This document shows, piece by piece, positions 1-12,200 of a DNA stretch of 64,000 nt (the first letter of the stretch is position 1; each line of letters begins with the position of its first letter). The notes beneath the pieces are model-generated. The model saw nothing but the letters and a program-made list of their open reading frames with translations. It was not told the DNA's origin and did not search any database. Source of the DNA: Sipunculus nudus (taxonomy: Eukaryota > Annelida > Sipuncula > Golfingiida > Sipunculidae); the NCBI GenBank assembly GCA_026874595.1, contig CM049319.1, positions 5,298,601-5,362,600 on the forward strand, read 5' to 3'. The translations under genes and the position numbers were made by a program.

Positions 1-221
1 TTTGCAAAGTTGTGCTAGAGGGCTCAGACGTAATTATATGGTTTAGAATTGTTCATTATACAATGCTCATACGTTGTTTTTTTTCAGCTAAAGTAAATAT
101 TAAATACTTTTGCTCATTGCTGGTTTTACACCATCTGTCTCAATTTCGGTGAATGCTTTGAAACGCAACCATTTTTTGATAAAATTAAGAGAGGTTTGCT
201 GTTACTTTGCCCAAACTTAGA

Positions 222-412
222 GGCCTGGACAGCTGAGTGGTAAAACGCTTGGCTCTCTCCGCTGGCGACCCGAGTTCGATCTGCGGCGTGGCTATGAAAA
301 TGGGTTGTAGTTGCCCGTCCAAGGCCGGTGGTTTTCTCCGATAACTCCGTTTCCTCCACCCCTGCAGACTATCGAACGCCATCACCGGAGCCATGGAGAG
401 TGCCGCGACTAG
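222..412 (+). mobile_element. tRNA-like SINE, copy 1
   Basis: About 190 bp. It begins with a tRNA-like head: an A-box-like stretch near AGCTGAGTGGTAAAACG and a B-box-like GAGTTCGATCT about 30 bp later. A shared non-tRNA body follows, ending GAGAGTGCCGCGA. The same sequence occurs in opposite orientation at 61828-62021, which shows that it is a dispersed repeat. The two boxes are expected to act as an internal RNA polymerase III promoter. It is not a tRNA gene, because no full cloverleaf or acceptor stem can be formed. The family name is unknown to me. Confidence 0.75.
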
Positions 413-1829
413 TTATAATAATTATTTGTACAATCCATGTAAAATAAATAAGTTTATATTTATATTTTAACTTTTCCGCTATAGTCAAATAATTATCTCT
501 TTTGAAGTCCATCACACAAGTTCTTATAAATTAAGCTTTTATTTGGTATATCATAAGCCCCTCTACCTGTCATGCAAGTGTAAAAACCAGGCTCCTAATT
601 AGGTGAATGAAATGTAACACCATGTGTGTCTGAGATAACTACGTTTAAATCAGCATGTTACTGGATTGAGGAATCAAACTCCATTGACTCTTCATTTACT
701 AGGGCAGCTACCATTATAAAGAGTGGCAGTGAATCTAGGATAGAGCTGTGGAGGAAAAACAAGGGCCCAAAGACCCAATGCACAACTGTAACATTTGCAT
801 TAACAAAATCTGAAGAGGCTTACCTTTTTTTGTGCCATAGACACGAATTAATCAATATTGACCCATAAACACACCATTTTTCAGAAAAATCCATAAAGCC
901 ATTCATTTGTATGAATTAAATCAGAATGTGACATCAGAAGTTCAAGGATTCTTACAAAAAGGTTATGAGCTCTTTGTTAAAGGGCTTGGTCCTATGACTT
1001 ATTTCTTGTTTTAGGTTTCATCCGACACAAAACTTATTTCAAATGTGTAATCATGACGAAAAGGGACTTAGTTTTATTAAGGATCAAATGTTATCATTTG
1101 GTAATATTTTGATCAATGAAATCTGGGTCAATTTACAGGTTAAACAAAGAGACATTAGTACACCATGATTTCCTTCAGAATATAGTAGTGCCACTTTACC
1201 CTGAAAGGTCAGACTTCATTTAGGACATTTCTGACCATCAATATGTATTAACTGTACTTTTGTAATTATATTTTTTAAGGTGAGACCTTGTTTTATATAG
1301 GCAGAATTTGTTTACTCCATAGTCATAATATGAATGATTCCATGCTTTAATCGCTTTCGATTATTGTTGTTTAACGACAACTTGTATCCACAAACTATAA
1401 CTCTCATATCTATGAACATTTCAATGTGACCCGACAAAAATTAAGAGGTAATGACATTGATGTTGTTTGTAAAAAAAATTCCAGAAATGGTAGTTTTGAA
1501 CTATGTCACACTTTTTTGACGACCTTGTGAAATGTTATCAATATCGCGCAGCCCTAACATTAAAGTTAGAGATGGTCATACATTCAGTAATCATTGGGCA
1601 GGAAAAAAAATCACTAAAAATGTTTAGAAAAATATTTAATTCGACTGAAAGTTTTTCCTGAAAATTATTGTTTTATTTAAAACCAATATAATCGATTTCT
1701 TGATTGGTAAAAAAGCTGCATAATGCTCATTGGTATTTTTTAATGTATTCAAGGGTCTTATTCAAAGAGTTACCTATACCATATCCTGGAAGGCGTCAGC
1801 TGCTTGCATGGTTAATTGTCTTGGCTAAG

Positions 1830-1831
<2 letters not shown>
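413..1831. other. intergenic, nothing recognised
   Basis: AT-rich sequence with only short open frames that lack family resemblance, splice context or codon bias. An 80-codon frame at 626-868 was examined and not accepted as a gene. No repeat structure stands out. Confidence 0.5.

Positions 1832-1885
<54 letters not shown>
1832..1885. repeat. (TA)n microsatellite
   Basis: About 27 uninterrupted TA dinucleotides. It produces a spurious Tyr-Ile reading frame on the plus strand. Confidence 0.95.
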
Positions 1886-1889
<4 letters not shown>

Positions 1890-2892
1890 TGACCTTTCAC
1901 TCATATGAACTTATTTGGCGTATTTATTTACATTGAAAAATTAGTGAAACATTCATCCGAACTGAATTATTTTATCAATCGTTATAATAAACAACGTAAA
2001 TTCTCCGAGCACTCTCCGGAAATTAGTGGTCTCCCCTCCCCCTCTCCGGAAACCCTCCGTGGATAAGTAGTATACTCACAAGGCTCAAAACCGCGGACTG
2101 AGCGAAAGAACAAGTGAACATCGGTAAGAAGTTAAAATATAGCTTGCATGGACAAAATTGACCCCATCCGATATTGTAATTTTAATTTCGACAAACTTAC
2201 TTTTCAGACTGCCATTAATAATTTACAGACTACAAATGTCAGTGAAATTAAATGGTTATTTGTTAGGTGCATGGTCCGGTGTTCAGGTGTTTGCGTTTGC
2301 TCTGGTCTGGGGTCGTGTTCACAGTTCATTGAGCGATTGATGATGTATCAGCTGATATAAACAGGTTACTGTGGGCGACTGTTGTGGCATGTGTGGTTTC
2401 CTGGTATTGAACTCACCGTGGGGCGAAGAAGGGGTCTGATTTAATGTAATTCTTGAAATAAAAGTTTACTTTAGCCGAATATGGGTAACAAAAATTAGCC
2501 CAAAGTTTAGTTGTTGCAATGCAACCATAGACAGAGTGTCTGTCTCTATAATACAGAGACAAAGAGCACTGCATGCATTCTGGTGATGCCCTGTCTGATA
2601 TTACTGAATGTCCCTCCTTTGGCCAAATAACCAAACATAATCTAGCTAACATACCCTTAACCATGAGTCCTTACCTGTTTTCTTGCTCAAATAAGAAAGG
2701 CTGTTGCTATTGGTCCGGGCCCGGACCCATTATGCAGCTGGCTATTCGTCCGGCACTTCCTGTGCACATGCGCAGTGAGCAGTTGCACCGTAATGCAGAA
2801 GTGCCGGGCGCAGACTACGCACAACTTATGGTCCAGCACTCTTTGAATCTGGCTCAGTACCGGTACTTCATATGATATACGCACGGCGCGGC
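1886..2892. other. intergenic, nothing recognised
   Basis: No supportable gene. The part from about 2700 is GC-richer, with a palindromic TCCGGGCCCGGA at about 2716 and CCGGCAC motifs that recur to about 3420. This suggests that an old repeat unit starts here, but its ends are not clear. Confidence 0.4.
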
Positions 2893-3122
2893 AGTGAGTG
2901 CCAGACCCACAACAATTGAGCTATTGGTCCGGCAGTTTTATTTTATGTCACTTAAATAGTAAAAGAGACGGTGCCGGAACCAAACAACTGAGCTGTTCGT
3001 CCGGCAGTTTTATTTTATGTCACTTATATAGTAAAAATGGTCAGTGCCAGACCCACAACGATTGAGCTATATGCCGGCAGTTTTATTATATGTCACTTAT
3101 ATAGTAAAAATAGTCAGTGCCG
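2893..3122. repeat. short tandem array, three ~75-bp units
   Basis: Three diverged copies of a unit containing GTCCGGCAGTTTTATTTTA, then TGTCACTTATATAGTAAAAA and a CAGTGCCAGACCCACAAC head. Copies start near 2893, 2970 and 3043, and a fourth begins at 3115 before the similarity is lost. No function is suggested. Confidence 0.7.
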
Positions 3123-4070
3123 GACAGGTTGCCAACCATGACGGCAGCCATAGCGTTTGAAACTTTTTGTCCTCGATGCTGGATGATGTTCTTGCAATGC
3201 GGTACGCAGAAATGGAGGTTGCCTTTTGAAGCCTAACAGCTTATTCACAGCCATTTTAGCGGGAAAGAACGCCAGCGCTGGCACAGCACAGCTCAGTTTG
3301 GCTGTACCAGTCAAAACAAGATGCCCGTTTCTGGTTATCTGCGCAGTACGCCACTGCGCATGTAAACCGGAACTAGTACGGAAAAATAGCTGCATGGCAG
3401 TATTCACGGGTCCGGAGCTCTAGACACTTCGAATAAGAAAATGAAACATATAATCCAGGTGCAAAGTTAAGAAGCGATGCTCGTAGGTTTCTAACCAAAC
3501 ATGACATGTTGCTTTAGGGTCAAGGTCACAGGGAGAAGCCAGTTTTCAAAGTCCTTCTTCTGATTGGCTGTTAGGTTTCAGGCTCATTCATCATGGAAAT
3601 CCAACTTAATTCCAAGCATAAGATTTACTGCCTGGTCCCTAAAATAGGGCCATATAGTGAATAAAACAGAAAGTGCAAGCAAAACAATGGTTTCAAGCGG
3701 GGCCAATAGCCACCTGCAAATTTTCTTGTTTTCACTCATTAGAAATGGTTCACACACTCAGTTAAGACCCACGTTTGCTTATTTTAAGCTTATTATCTGA
3801 TTTATCTAAATTTCTGTCCTAGCTTGCACACCAATAATTTCAATAGAGTGCTCGTAAGCCTCACTGGGAGGCTTACTAAGTAGGCTATTGCAACCATAAC
3901 TCTAACTCTGTTTCAACACCCATGTCCATCAATTTGTCCCAATATTTCTTTCAAATCTTTTTTGTTTACAACTGTAAAATAGTTTTTATCAAAAGAGGTA
4001 ATGTTGCGATTTTTCATGATTTAAACAAGTATAAAATAAACATTGCCTTTGCAACCCAGGGACGGTTTTG
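3123..4070. other. intergenic, one perfect hairpin
   Basis: No supportable gene. A perfect 9-bp stem with a 5-nt loop lies at 3854-3876 (GTAAGCCTC / GAGGCTTAC). Nothing else was recognised up to the transposon stack. Confidence 0.45.
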
Positions 4071-4075
4071 GCCAG

Positions 4076-4258
4076 TGATATATCTGTAACAACAGTCTAT
4101 GCTTGGGAAATATCTGTTTATTTCCATATACATCAGTGCATGCAACATCGGACCAGCATGGTCTCAAGCTAACGTAAACTGGTCGTATCTGATTTCCGGT
4201 TGTCGCAATACTGTAATGGAATTTACGGTTACCCTGCATTTAACTCGTGGATATTACA
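4076..4258 (-). repeat. 3' LTR of outer Ty3/gypsy
   Basis: 183 bp, matching 15445-15627 except at 5 positions. The GCCAG target duplication lies at 4071-4075. The purine tract lies at 4259-4274 (sense strand AAAGGAAAGGAGGAA, ending next to the LTR). Confidence 0.93.
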
Positions 4259-4579
4259 TTCCTCCTTTCCTTTAAGAGAATAATGAATATTAACATACTT
4301 AAAATGTAGAACAATAGCAGGCATACTATGAGACTGTTGATGAATATTATGATATTTTTGGAATAAAATACTGATTTGGATTAACCATATTTCTTTTTAC
4401 TGTTGAATATATTAATGAAACAATTGTGTTCTGGTACAATATTAACAAGTCTGTGGGTATATATAAACATGTTTGTATATATATAAATACATATGTATAT
4501 GATATAAGGGCAGCGATCCGCCTACACCCTTTCATATGATCACTGAATGTGTATCATCCATTGAAGCTCTGCTTCAGTT

Positions 4580-6418
4580 TCATTTTGCACCAAGTCCATG
4601 GACCACAAAGTCTTTTAGATAGGCTGGCTGTTTACGATCTCTTTTTGATCGATGCAGATCTAATTTCGGCTCAGCTACTATTGCTGTGGTTTCAGCTTTA
4701 TATGACTCTGCTTGGTCGTTTTGATTTGAGCTTTGTGGAGTTGATGCGGTCTCTTCCTTCGCGTCCACTAAGATGGTCTCACGCCAGTCATATTCTGGTT
4801 CTGTGTTTGTTGTCCAATCCGGTGCATTGCCCACAATGGAATTAGCAAGTTTAAAATGGCTCGAGTCACGATATATTTCTCGCCCATCGGATATCCTTCT
4901 TGCTGCGACACTGGAACCATCAATTCTGTAGATGATATAGAATGAAGGCTCATATGCTGTTGACCATTTGTTTGTCTTGGTTTGTCGGAGTAATACATAA
5001 TCTCCCACCACAAAACTGTGAGGTTTGGTATTGCGATTTTCACTGTTCTGCTTTATCTTTTGCTTGTATTCTTTGTCATTCCTGTTGATGATGTAATCTC
5101 GTTCTGGTGCTGGATTTTGTTGCGTGGAGTAATCCAGTTTTGTCCTGACTGTCCTGTTCATGAGAGCTTCGTATGGTGTTACACCTGTGGCAGGATGTGG
5201 CGTTGACCTGTAAGCAGTCAGCATGTTTTGCAGTTTTTCATTGCGTTCATGTTTTGTCAGTTTTTCAAGTTGACAGATCTGTTCATTTTTGTTCAATACT
5301 TTCATGAAGCTCTCTGCCTCACCATTTGCCCGAGCATGAATTGGTGTCACTCTGTGGTGTGTGAATCCTTCTTTTTGTGCAAACTCTGCAAATTCTTGGG
5401 ACTGAAAGGGTGGTCCATTGTCTGATTCTAGTACTCGTGGTGTCCCGTGTGTTGCAAATATTCTCTTTAACTTTTCAACAGTTGTTGTCGCTGATGTTGT
5501 GTATACAACTTCCACTTCAGGATACCTGGTTCTTTTATCAACAACTACTAAATTGTAATGTCCATCCGGGTATGGTCCACCAAAATCCACCGATACTACT
5601 TCCCATGCTTTCTCTGGGATCTCTGTTACTTTGACAGGTTCTTGCCTGTGTGATTTAGTTGTAACCTGGCAATCAAAGCATTGACCTACAATCTGTTCGG
5701 TCATTCTATTCATTTGCGGAAACCAGTATCTGAATCTTAGCATCTGCTTGGTCTTGGTCATTCCCAGGTGACCCATTTCATGGGCTGTTTTCACAATCTT
5801 TCTTTGCAGTTTGACAGGAACGATAATTTGATGTGACCTGAAGATAAGTCCTTCTGCAATATACAGTTCTTGTCTAATAGAGTAAAATGGTTGAATGTCC
5901 AGATCAGTGCGGCGTCTCTCCCAATCTCCAGTAAGAATGGTATCTCTCAATTTACAGAGTTGTTCATCTAGTCTTGTTTCCTCTTTGATGTGGTCTAATA
6001 CCACTGCATGTTCTGCTTGTATAATGTGCTTGATGACTTTCTCTGTGTCGTCATTACCAGTTATTGGTAATGGGTGTCTTGACAGAAAATCAAGAGGATC
6101 TGCCTCGTCCTTTCCTGCTTCATAGATCAGTTCATAGTCAATATCTTGCATATCCATTACCCACTTCTCGATTCGGGGTGGCAGTTTTGCTGTTGCTTTG
6201 TTGAAGAGTGTGAGTAGTGGCTTATGCGCAGTGATAATGGTGAATCTGGGTGCTCCCAGTAAATACATCCTGAACCTGTCTTTGGCCCACTGTATGGCCA
6301 GTGCATCCTTTTCAGTTTGACTGTATCTCTGCTCAGTTTCTGTGAGTGTTCTGCTAAAAAGTGCACTGGTTGTAATCCTTTGTCAGTTTTCTGGAATAGC
6401 CCTGCTGCTAGACCTTCA
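4580..6418 (-). pseudogene. outer Ty3/gypsy pol, RNase H and integrase part
   Basis: The open part (4580-6268, 562 codons from the first Met) holds the RNase H C-terminus, the integrase zinc finger (HEMGH, then CFDC) and a complete DDE core: the aspartate of SVDFGGPYPDG, the aspartate of ESDNGPPF and the glutamate of ANGEAESF. A basic integrase tail follows, with a strand-rich C-terminal segment. Upstream to 6418 the RNase H reading continues (NEGLAAGLFQK), but a 1-nt deletion in a run of T in the sense strand, near 6355-6360, shifts the frame. It joins the fragment at 8774-8871 once the Helentron-like insertion is removed. Confidence 0.9.
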
Positions 6419-6420
6419 TT

Positions 6421-8771
6421 GTATCGCCAGACATAGTCTGGTTTACTATGGTTACTGTAAAATCTCCACTTAAAACCGCGGTTTAATCAAAAAAAATTCA
6501 AAATCTTGAAATCGGGTTGATTTCCTGAAAGCACTGTGCGGTTTATACTAGAAGGGTTTCCTGAATATCTTCCTGACAGACATCGTTTTCGGGCCGGCGA
6601 GTGGGCGATAATATCGCATCTTTCGAAGGCTGTTCTTAGCAGCAGTCTCGCATGCATGGCAGCCGTGTGTTAATGTGTTATTTACGATTATTTGTTATTT
6701 ATAGATTAAATATTGCTGATTAGTTTTCGTGTGATATATAACTTGTTATAAAATCTTGGTAATTGTCACCAAATAATACGTTTACAACAACCCTGCTGTA
6801 ACACACAGCGGCCCATTTCGTTGGGCATGGTCAAGCAAAATTGAAATAAAAGCCTACTTTAAACCCATTTGCGGCATTATTTAGCAATGATTATTTGTTT
6901 CAAACGTAAAATGAATAAAAGGCTGACATCGTAAAGAGTCACACAATGGCAGACGATCGTTTTAAAATCAAGTTTGAGTGCCGCCATGTGCTGAAACGCC
7001 CTGGTATTCTGCCAAGAATTTTTTGAACGGCTGTACGCTGTGGGTGGTAAACAGAACAGCCACCTTTTTTGTCCCATCGTGCCTTGCGCGAACACTGCCT
7101 TGACAAAATGGCTCCCCACACGGGAACTTTCTTCAGGAAAAAACTTGCTTACCCGGACTGGCCACTTTAATTTTACCTATACGTGCGTATCTCGACAAGG
7201 TAACTTCAGTTACTTTGATATTTAATTAAGAAGACCAGCAATGTTTTCAAACGCACCAGCAAATTGTGACATGGAGCGATGTCAACGTACGATGTGACGA
7301 TGATAATACCGAAGTAACCGGTATGAAAATGATTTGAATCTTCCGAGTAATTCCAGAAAATGGAATTTTAATCAAAAATTAAGATTTCAAAATATTACTT
7401 TTAGAATTAAAATATACAGTGACTTGAAATGGATCAGCAGAATATTTTTTTTCCAAAATATAATGACAAATCGGTAGTAAACAAGAATACGGCACGGAAT
7501 ATAAAATCTGTATAAACAGGCAGAGGTTCATCGGCCCTTACGTCTTCCCAAACTTCATGCTTGAGTGATCCTGCAAAAAAAAGTGTTATGATGTGTTTAA
7601 ATAATATGCCCAAGGAATTTTAATGTGGACAGGAATGGCTGAGGTGCAACCTACGCCTGTTCATTTCTAGATGATAGCTTGATTGTGTCTTTTGTCAAAT
7701 CATTCCGTAGCAAAAGTTGGTGCGGTTTTAAAGGGGGGTTCTTAGTATTTGAGCCTCTCGCGGTGTCTCACCTGGAATTTCGGAGAAGTCTAGGTGCGGT
7801 TTTAATCGGAAGTGCGGTTTTAAGTGGAGATTTTACGGTACTATGGTTTAGGCACGGTTGCGCCGCCTCCGCCGCCGCAGAGATTTCTTTTGGACACAAT
7901 AACTCAAAAAATATTTCACGGATCTTTACCAAACTTGGTATATGTATAGATATGGGTGAGAGGACGACGCCTATTTAAAATGAGGTCATGACCTCAACTA
8001 GGAGAGTGACCTTGACCTTGAATAGGTTCAATTTTGGGGAAAATCACACAAATTCTTAAATATCACAAGAAAACTTGCATGGATTGATCCCAAAATCAAG
8101 TTGATCTAAGATCATGGATAGGGTTGTCATGTTCCAGAAACTGGTGGCGCCACCTATTATTGTTTACTTGTTTTCATGCCGTTTTATATCCCCAAAATTG
8201 CTACTTGACAGTACTATGAGCATTATAAGTCAAAAACTAATGAACAGATTTCTTTCATATTATGCAAATACATAGATATGGGTTATGGGATAATGTTTAT
8301 TTAAATTGGGGTCATGACCTTTCCTATGAGAGTGGCCTTGACCTTGAATATTGCCATATATGGTGAAAATCACACAAAATCATTAATTTCTCAATAAGGG
8401 ATGCATGCATTGGTCCAAAAATCAACTTGACCGAAGATCTTGGATAGTAATATCATGTACCGGAAACAGGTGGTGCCACCTGTTATTCTTTTACTTGTTT
8501 TCGTGCCGTTTAATACCCCATCATTGCCACTTAACAGTATTGTTAGCATTATAAGTCAAAAACTAATGGACAGATTTCTTGCATGTACATAGACATGGGT
8601 TAGGGGATGATGTATATTGAAATTTGGATCATGACCTTTTCTATGAGAATGACCTTTTCTATGAGTGTGGTCTGATATTAATTGTTGCTGAAGATGGGGG
8701 GCCTATTCTTAAAGGGGGCGGATTAATTGTCTGGGGAAACTATGGCACCTGCGGTGCCAAGAAATATCTAG
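6421..8771 (+). mobile_element. Helentron-like non-autonomous element (family A, copy 1)
   Basis: Inserted in the RNase H codons of the outer gypsy element and flanked by TT on both sides (6419-6420, 8772-8773). The start (GTATCGCCAGAC, then GTCTGG) is an inverted repeat matching the start of copy 2 at 40309. The end has a 7-bp hairpin with a TGC loop (8743-8759), 8 nt before a terminal CTAG (8768-8771). The core has three diverged ~330-bp units, each with a TCATGACC motif, starting near 7935, 8272 and 8588. No protein is encoded. TT target, 5' inverted repeat, 3' hairpin and core tandem repeats fit what is known of Helentron-associated elements, but class assignment is inference. Without the nested TIR element it is about 956 bp. 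Confidence 0.7.
6454..7839. mobile_element. Mutator-like TIR element, non-autonomous, copy 1
   Basis: 1386 bp with terminal inverted repeats of about 26 bp. The left end begins ACTGTAAAATCTCCACTTAA and the right end reads ACCGTAAAATCTCCACTTAA on the other strand. It is flanked by a perfect 9-bp duplication ACTATGGTT (6445-6453, 7840-7848), the target size typical of Mutator-like elements. It sits inside the Helentron-like element. No transposase frame is present, only short unrelated frames. A similar copy lies inverted at 28282-29690. Confidence 0.8.
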
Positions 8772-8773
8772 TT

Positions 8774-8871
8774 AAAACTTGCTTCAGTTCTCAGGATAAT
8801 AGGTTTAGTGGGGTCAAAGTACGCCATTGTCCTTTCACTCGTTATACTGTCTTTCAGTATCTGAAAGGCTG
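8774..8871 (-). pseudogene. outer Ty3/gypsy pol fragment between two insertions
   Basis: About 98 bp of outer-element pol (reads FQILKDSITS near its start and PTKPIILRTEASF near its end in the minus-strand frame). It links the RT part ending at 13027 to the RNase H part starting at 6418. It is isolated by the inner gypsy element on one side and the Helentron-like element on the other. The reading frame is continuous with both. Confidence 0.85.
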
Positions 8872-9059
8872 TGTGGTGATTGAGAAGTAACAAGGATAGC
8901 TCAAATTCACTCTTGAACCCTAGTGTAGGCTTTAATCATCAGAAAACTGAACATATGACCTACAAAGAAAGAAACAAAAACTACTACTACTACTACACAT
9001 GCACAAGAAACAAAAAACTACAATGACTGCATAGAAATGAGTTCATACAGGTCACAACA
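8872..9059 (-). repeat. 3' LTR of inner Ty3/gypsy
   Basis: 188 bp, identical to the 5' LTR apart from one missing A in a homopolymer (near 8992). Terminal dinucleotides are TG and CA. It contains a (TAG)5-like trinucleotide run in the U3 part. Confidence 0.95.
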
Positions 9060-9071
9060 TTTTCCCCCTCT
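9060..9071 (-). promoter_or_regulatory. polypurine tract of inner Ty3/gypsy
   Basis: Sense strand AGAGGGGGAAAA immediately before the 3' LTR. This is the expected primer for plus-strand DNA synthesis in LTR retroelements. Confidence 0.85.
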
Positions 9072-9207
9072 GGGTGGAAAAAGGTCACAGATCGTGTTAT
9101 TTAAAACTAACTTCTTGAAGACAAATGAGAATCTGTTCAGTAAGGGACATTCTTAAAAGTTAATCTTTAAGATTCTGGGCCGGAGCAATGCACCGATAGG
9201 GTAAGAT

Positions 9208-12200
9208 TTAGTATTCTCGTCCAGAGCGAGTGCATCTGGCAGGGACAGAGTCCGCAGGGAAGTTTACAGATTGCTCGGTCTGTAGAAAAGGAGTGAGTGT
9301 CTCTGGCTGAGCTGTAACAGGGGCACTTGGTGTGACAGCATCTTTGTTTGCAGATTCATGGTCCCTGTCTGTTACATCAGGAAGAGCAGATTCTTCATTT
9401 CCAACAGTGGATGGACTCGGGTCGCCCCTAGGTGCCAGGTGTCTCACAGAAACGGTAGTTTCACGCCCATCAGGTAAACGAACATAGGCGTAAGCTGGAT
9501 TAGCAGCCTGCAGTAGGTCAACCTCTTCTACTAGAGGTTCATATTTGCTAGCCCGAACATGACGACGTAGTAGCACCTTCCCAGGTTTGGTCAGCCAGGT
9601 CGGAACAGAAGAACCACTTACTGAACGGCGTTGATGCCCGAACATTCTCTCATGTGGAGTTGCATTGGTTGCGGTACACAGCAGGGATCTCAGAGAATGT
9701 AAGACATCTGGAAGCATATGTTCCCAAGCTGCGACAGGAAGGTCATGGGACCTGAGAGCAAGATTGACAGCTTTCCAGATAACACCATTGTACCTTTCAG
9801 TCTGCCCATTTCCCTGCGGATTGTAAGCAGTTGTACGGCTAGTGGCCACACCTCGACTATGCAGGAAGTTTGTTAGTTCTGATGACATGAATGCAGTTCC
9901 TCTGTCAGAGTGAATATATGCTGGCAATCCAAAAGTGGAAAAGAGAGATGTAAGACACTTAATAACAGAGTCAGCATCAACATTAGGACATGGATAGGCC
10001 CAAGGAAAACGTGAGTACTCATCAATGACTACTAACAGATAGCGGTTTTTCGTGCTGGAGGGCAAAGGGCCCTTGAAGTCTATGTTGAGTCGCTCCAGTG
10101 GTTGGGTGGCCTTTACCAGTTTGCCTTGAAACTTCTGATATCGAGGTTTAAGCTCAGCACAAACAGGGCAAGAACTACACAACTTGCGAATGTCATCAAC
10201 TGAGTAGGGGAGGTTACGGCATTTCACAAAATGAATCATTCTAGTCACTCCTGGATGACACAGAGACTCGTGGAGATGTTTCAATGTTTTCTCATCACTT
10301 GTAACCATGGAGCACTGAATGCGAGAGAAAGTATCAGGTGCTACATTCTTCTCTCCTGATCTGTACACAATGTCATAACTGTAGCTTGCGAGTTCAATGC
10401 GCCACCTTTGGAGCTTTTCATTCTTGATCTTTCCTCTGTTCTGTTTGTCAAACATAAAACTGACAGATCTCTGATCAGTCACTAATTGGAAATGATTTCC
10501 AAGCAGGTAGTGTTTCCACTTTCTCAGTGCTTCCACGATAGCGTATGCCTCCTTTTCTACAGCTGGATGGCGGCGTTCAGAGGCATTCAGTGTTCGTGAG
10601 AAAAAGGCAACAGGTCTACCATTTTGATTGAGAGTAGCAGCAATCGCAAACTCAGAGGCATCTGTCTCTACGACTAAGGGAACATCCCTATCAACTGTTA
10701 CTACTACTGCTGAGCTTATGTCCTGTTTCAGGGCTCTGAATGCTTCAACAGCTTCCTTGGCTAGAGGGAATGACTGAGACGAGACCAGTGGATGCACTTT
10801 AGTGGAGAAGTTTTGGATCCACTGAGCATAGTAAGAGAACATACCCAATACTCTCTCAAGTTCCTTTTTTGTTTGGGGAAGAGGAAGCTCAAGCAATGGT
10901 CTTAAACGTTCTGGGTCAGGTCTGTAACTGCCATGTGAGACTGTGTAGCCTAGGATGTTCAGTGTTTCTGTAGAATATACAGTCTTTGTTTCATTGAATT
11001 CTAGCTTCTTTTGATTTGCTACTTGCAAGAATTTCTGGAGATTGTCGTCATGTTCTTGCTGATTCATGCCACAAACAGTTACATTGTCAACATAAGCGTA
11101 GGTTCCGCAAAGCTTGTTTTCTGCGATTATATTATCTATTGTCCGCTGAAACGCAGCCACACCGTTTGTCACACCAAATGGAATGCGAGTGAACTGATAG
11201 AGTTTCCCGTCGGCTTCAAAACCAGTGAAATGTTTCTCTTGTTCAAGGATAGGTACTTGGTGGTAGGCGCTCTTCAAGTCCAGGGTAGTGAAGATGCGGA
11301 ACTGAGCGATATTTTCAATCATTTCATCGATTCTCGGAAGGGGGTATGCGTCAAGTTGAGTGAAACGATTGATAGTCTGGGAATAATCAACCACCATCCT
11401 TTTTTTGTGTCTCTCATCCTTGGTAACCAAAACTTGGGCTCTCCAGGGTGACTCACTGTGTTCAATGATTTTGTGTTCTAGCAACCTATTTACTTCCTGA
11501 CGGATGAAGTTGCGGTCCTCCTCTGAGAAGCGTCTAGACTTCACAGCTATTGGGTGGCAGTCAGCTGTGAGGTGTTTAAAAAGTGGTGGTGCACTCACAG
11601 AAGCAGGGGTGACAGAGTTCAACCTGAGTGGGGGCCTTGATCCTCCGAATGCAACTTCTAAGGAGGAGTGTTGTCCAAGAAAGTCATGGCCTAGCAGCAC
11701 TGGAGCACAGAGAGATTTAAGAACTAGGAGCTTTACTTGAGTATACTCCTGCCCTAGCAAACTAACGGTAACATAGCAGTAACCTTCAATATCTACATTG
11801 AGTGAGGAGTCAGCCATTTTCACTTTGCTGAGGCAAGGTATTAAGTCAATGTTCAGTTGTTTCACCAGCTCAGTGTCTATATAGCTGTCAGAGCTTCCTG
11901 TATCTAGCAAAACAACAGTTTCATACTGACCGTTTAGTTTGCACTTAACAAGTGTTCTCTGTAAATTACTTGTTCCAGTTGTAGCAGTGACTGTTGCAAG
12001 TGTAGAAGGGACAATAGCTGACGCATTCTTACTTGGTGCAGACCTGCAAACTTTTGAGAAATGCCCCTTCTTTTGACATCGATGGCATACCTCATCTCGA
12101 GCAGGGCACCTACTCCGAGGATGCCGTGGGTTTCCACAGAAAAAACAGCTAGATTTGTTTGTGGCCGCTGCCATTAGATTGTCACTAGGACGGGAATCAC

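Noticed and set aside
222..295. Possible tRNA gene
   Set aside because: A- and B-box-like motifs are present, but there is no complete cloverleaf, and the same extended sequence recurs at 61828-62021 with a shared non-tRNA body. It is a SINE.
626..868. 80-codon open frame as a small gene
   Set aside because: No recognisable family, no splice or promoter context, and a length expected by chance in this much sequence.
1704..1892. Open frame ending in a Tyr-Ile run
   Set aside because: The run is the translation of a (TA)n microsatellite. Similar frames near 57117, 58955, 60822 and 62023 were rejected for the same reason.
11011..11451. Plus-strand frame opposite the inner gypsy pol
   Set aside because: Antisense shadow of the RT and RNase H coding region.
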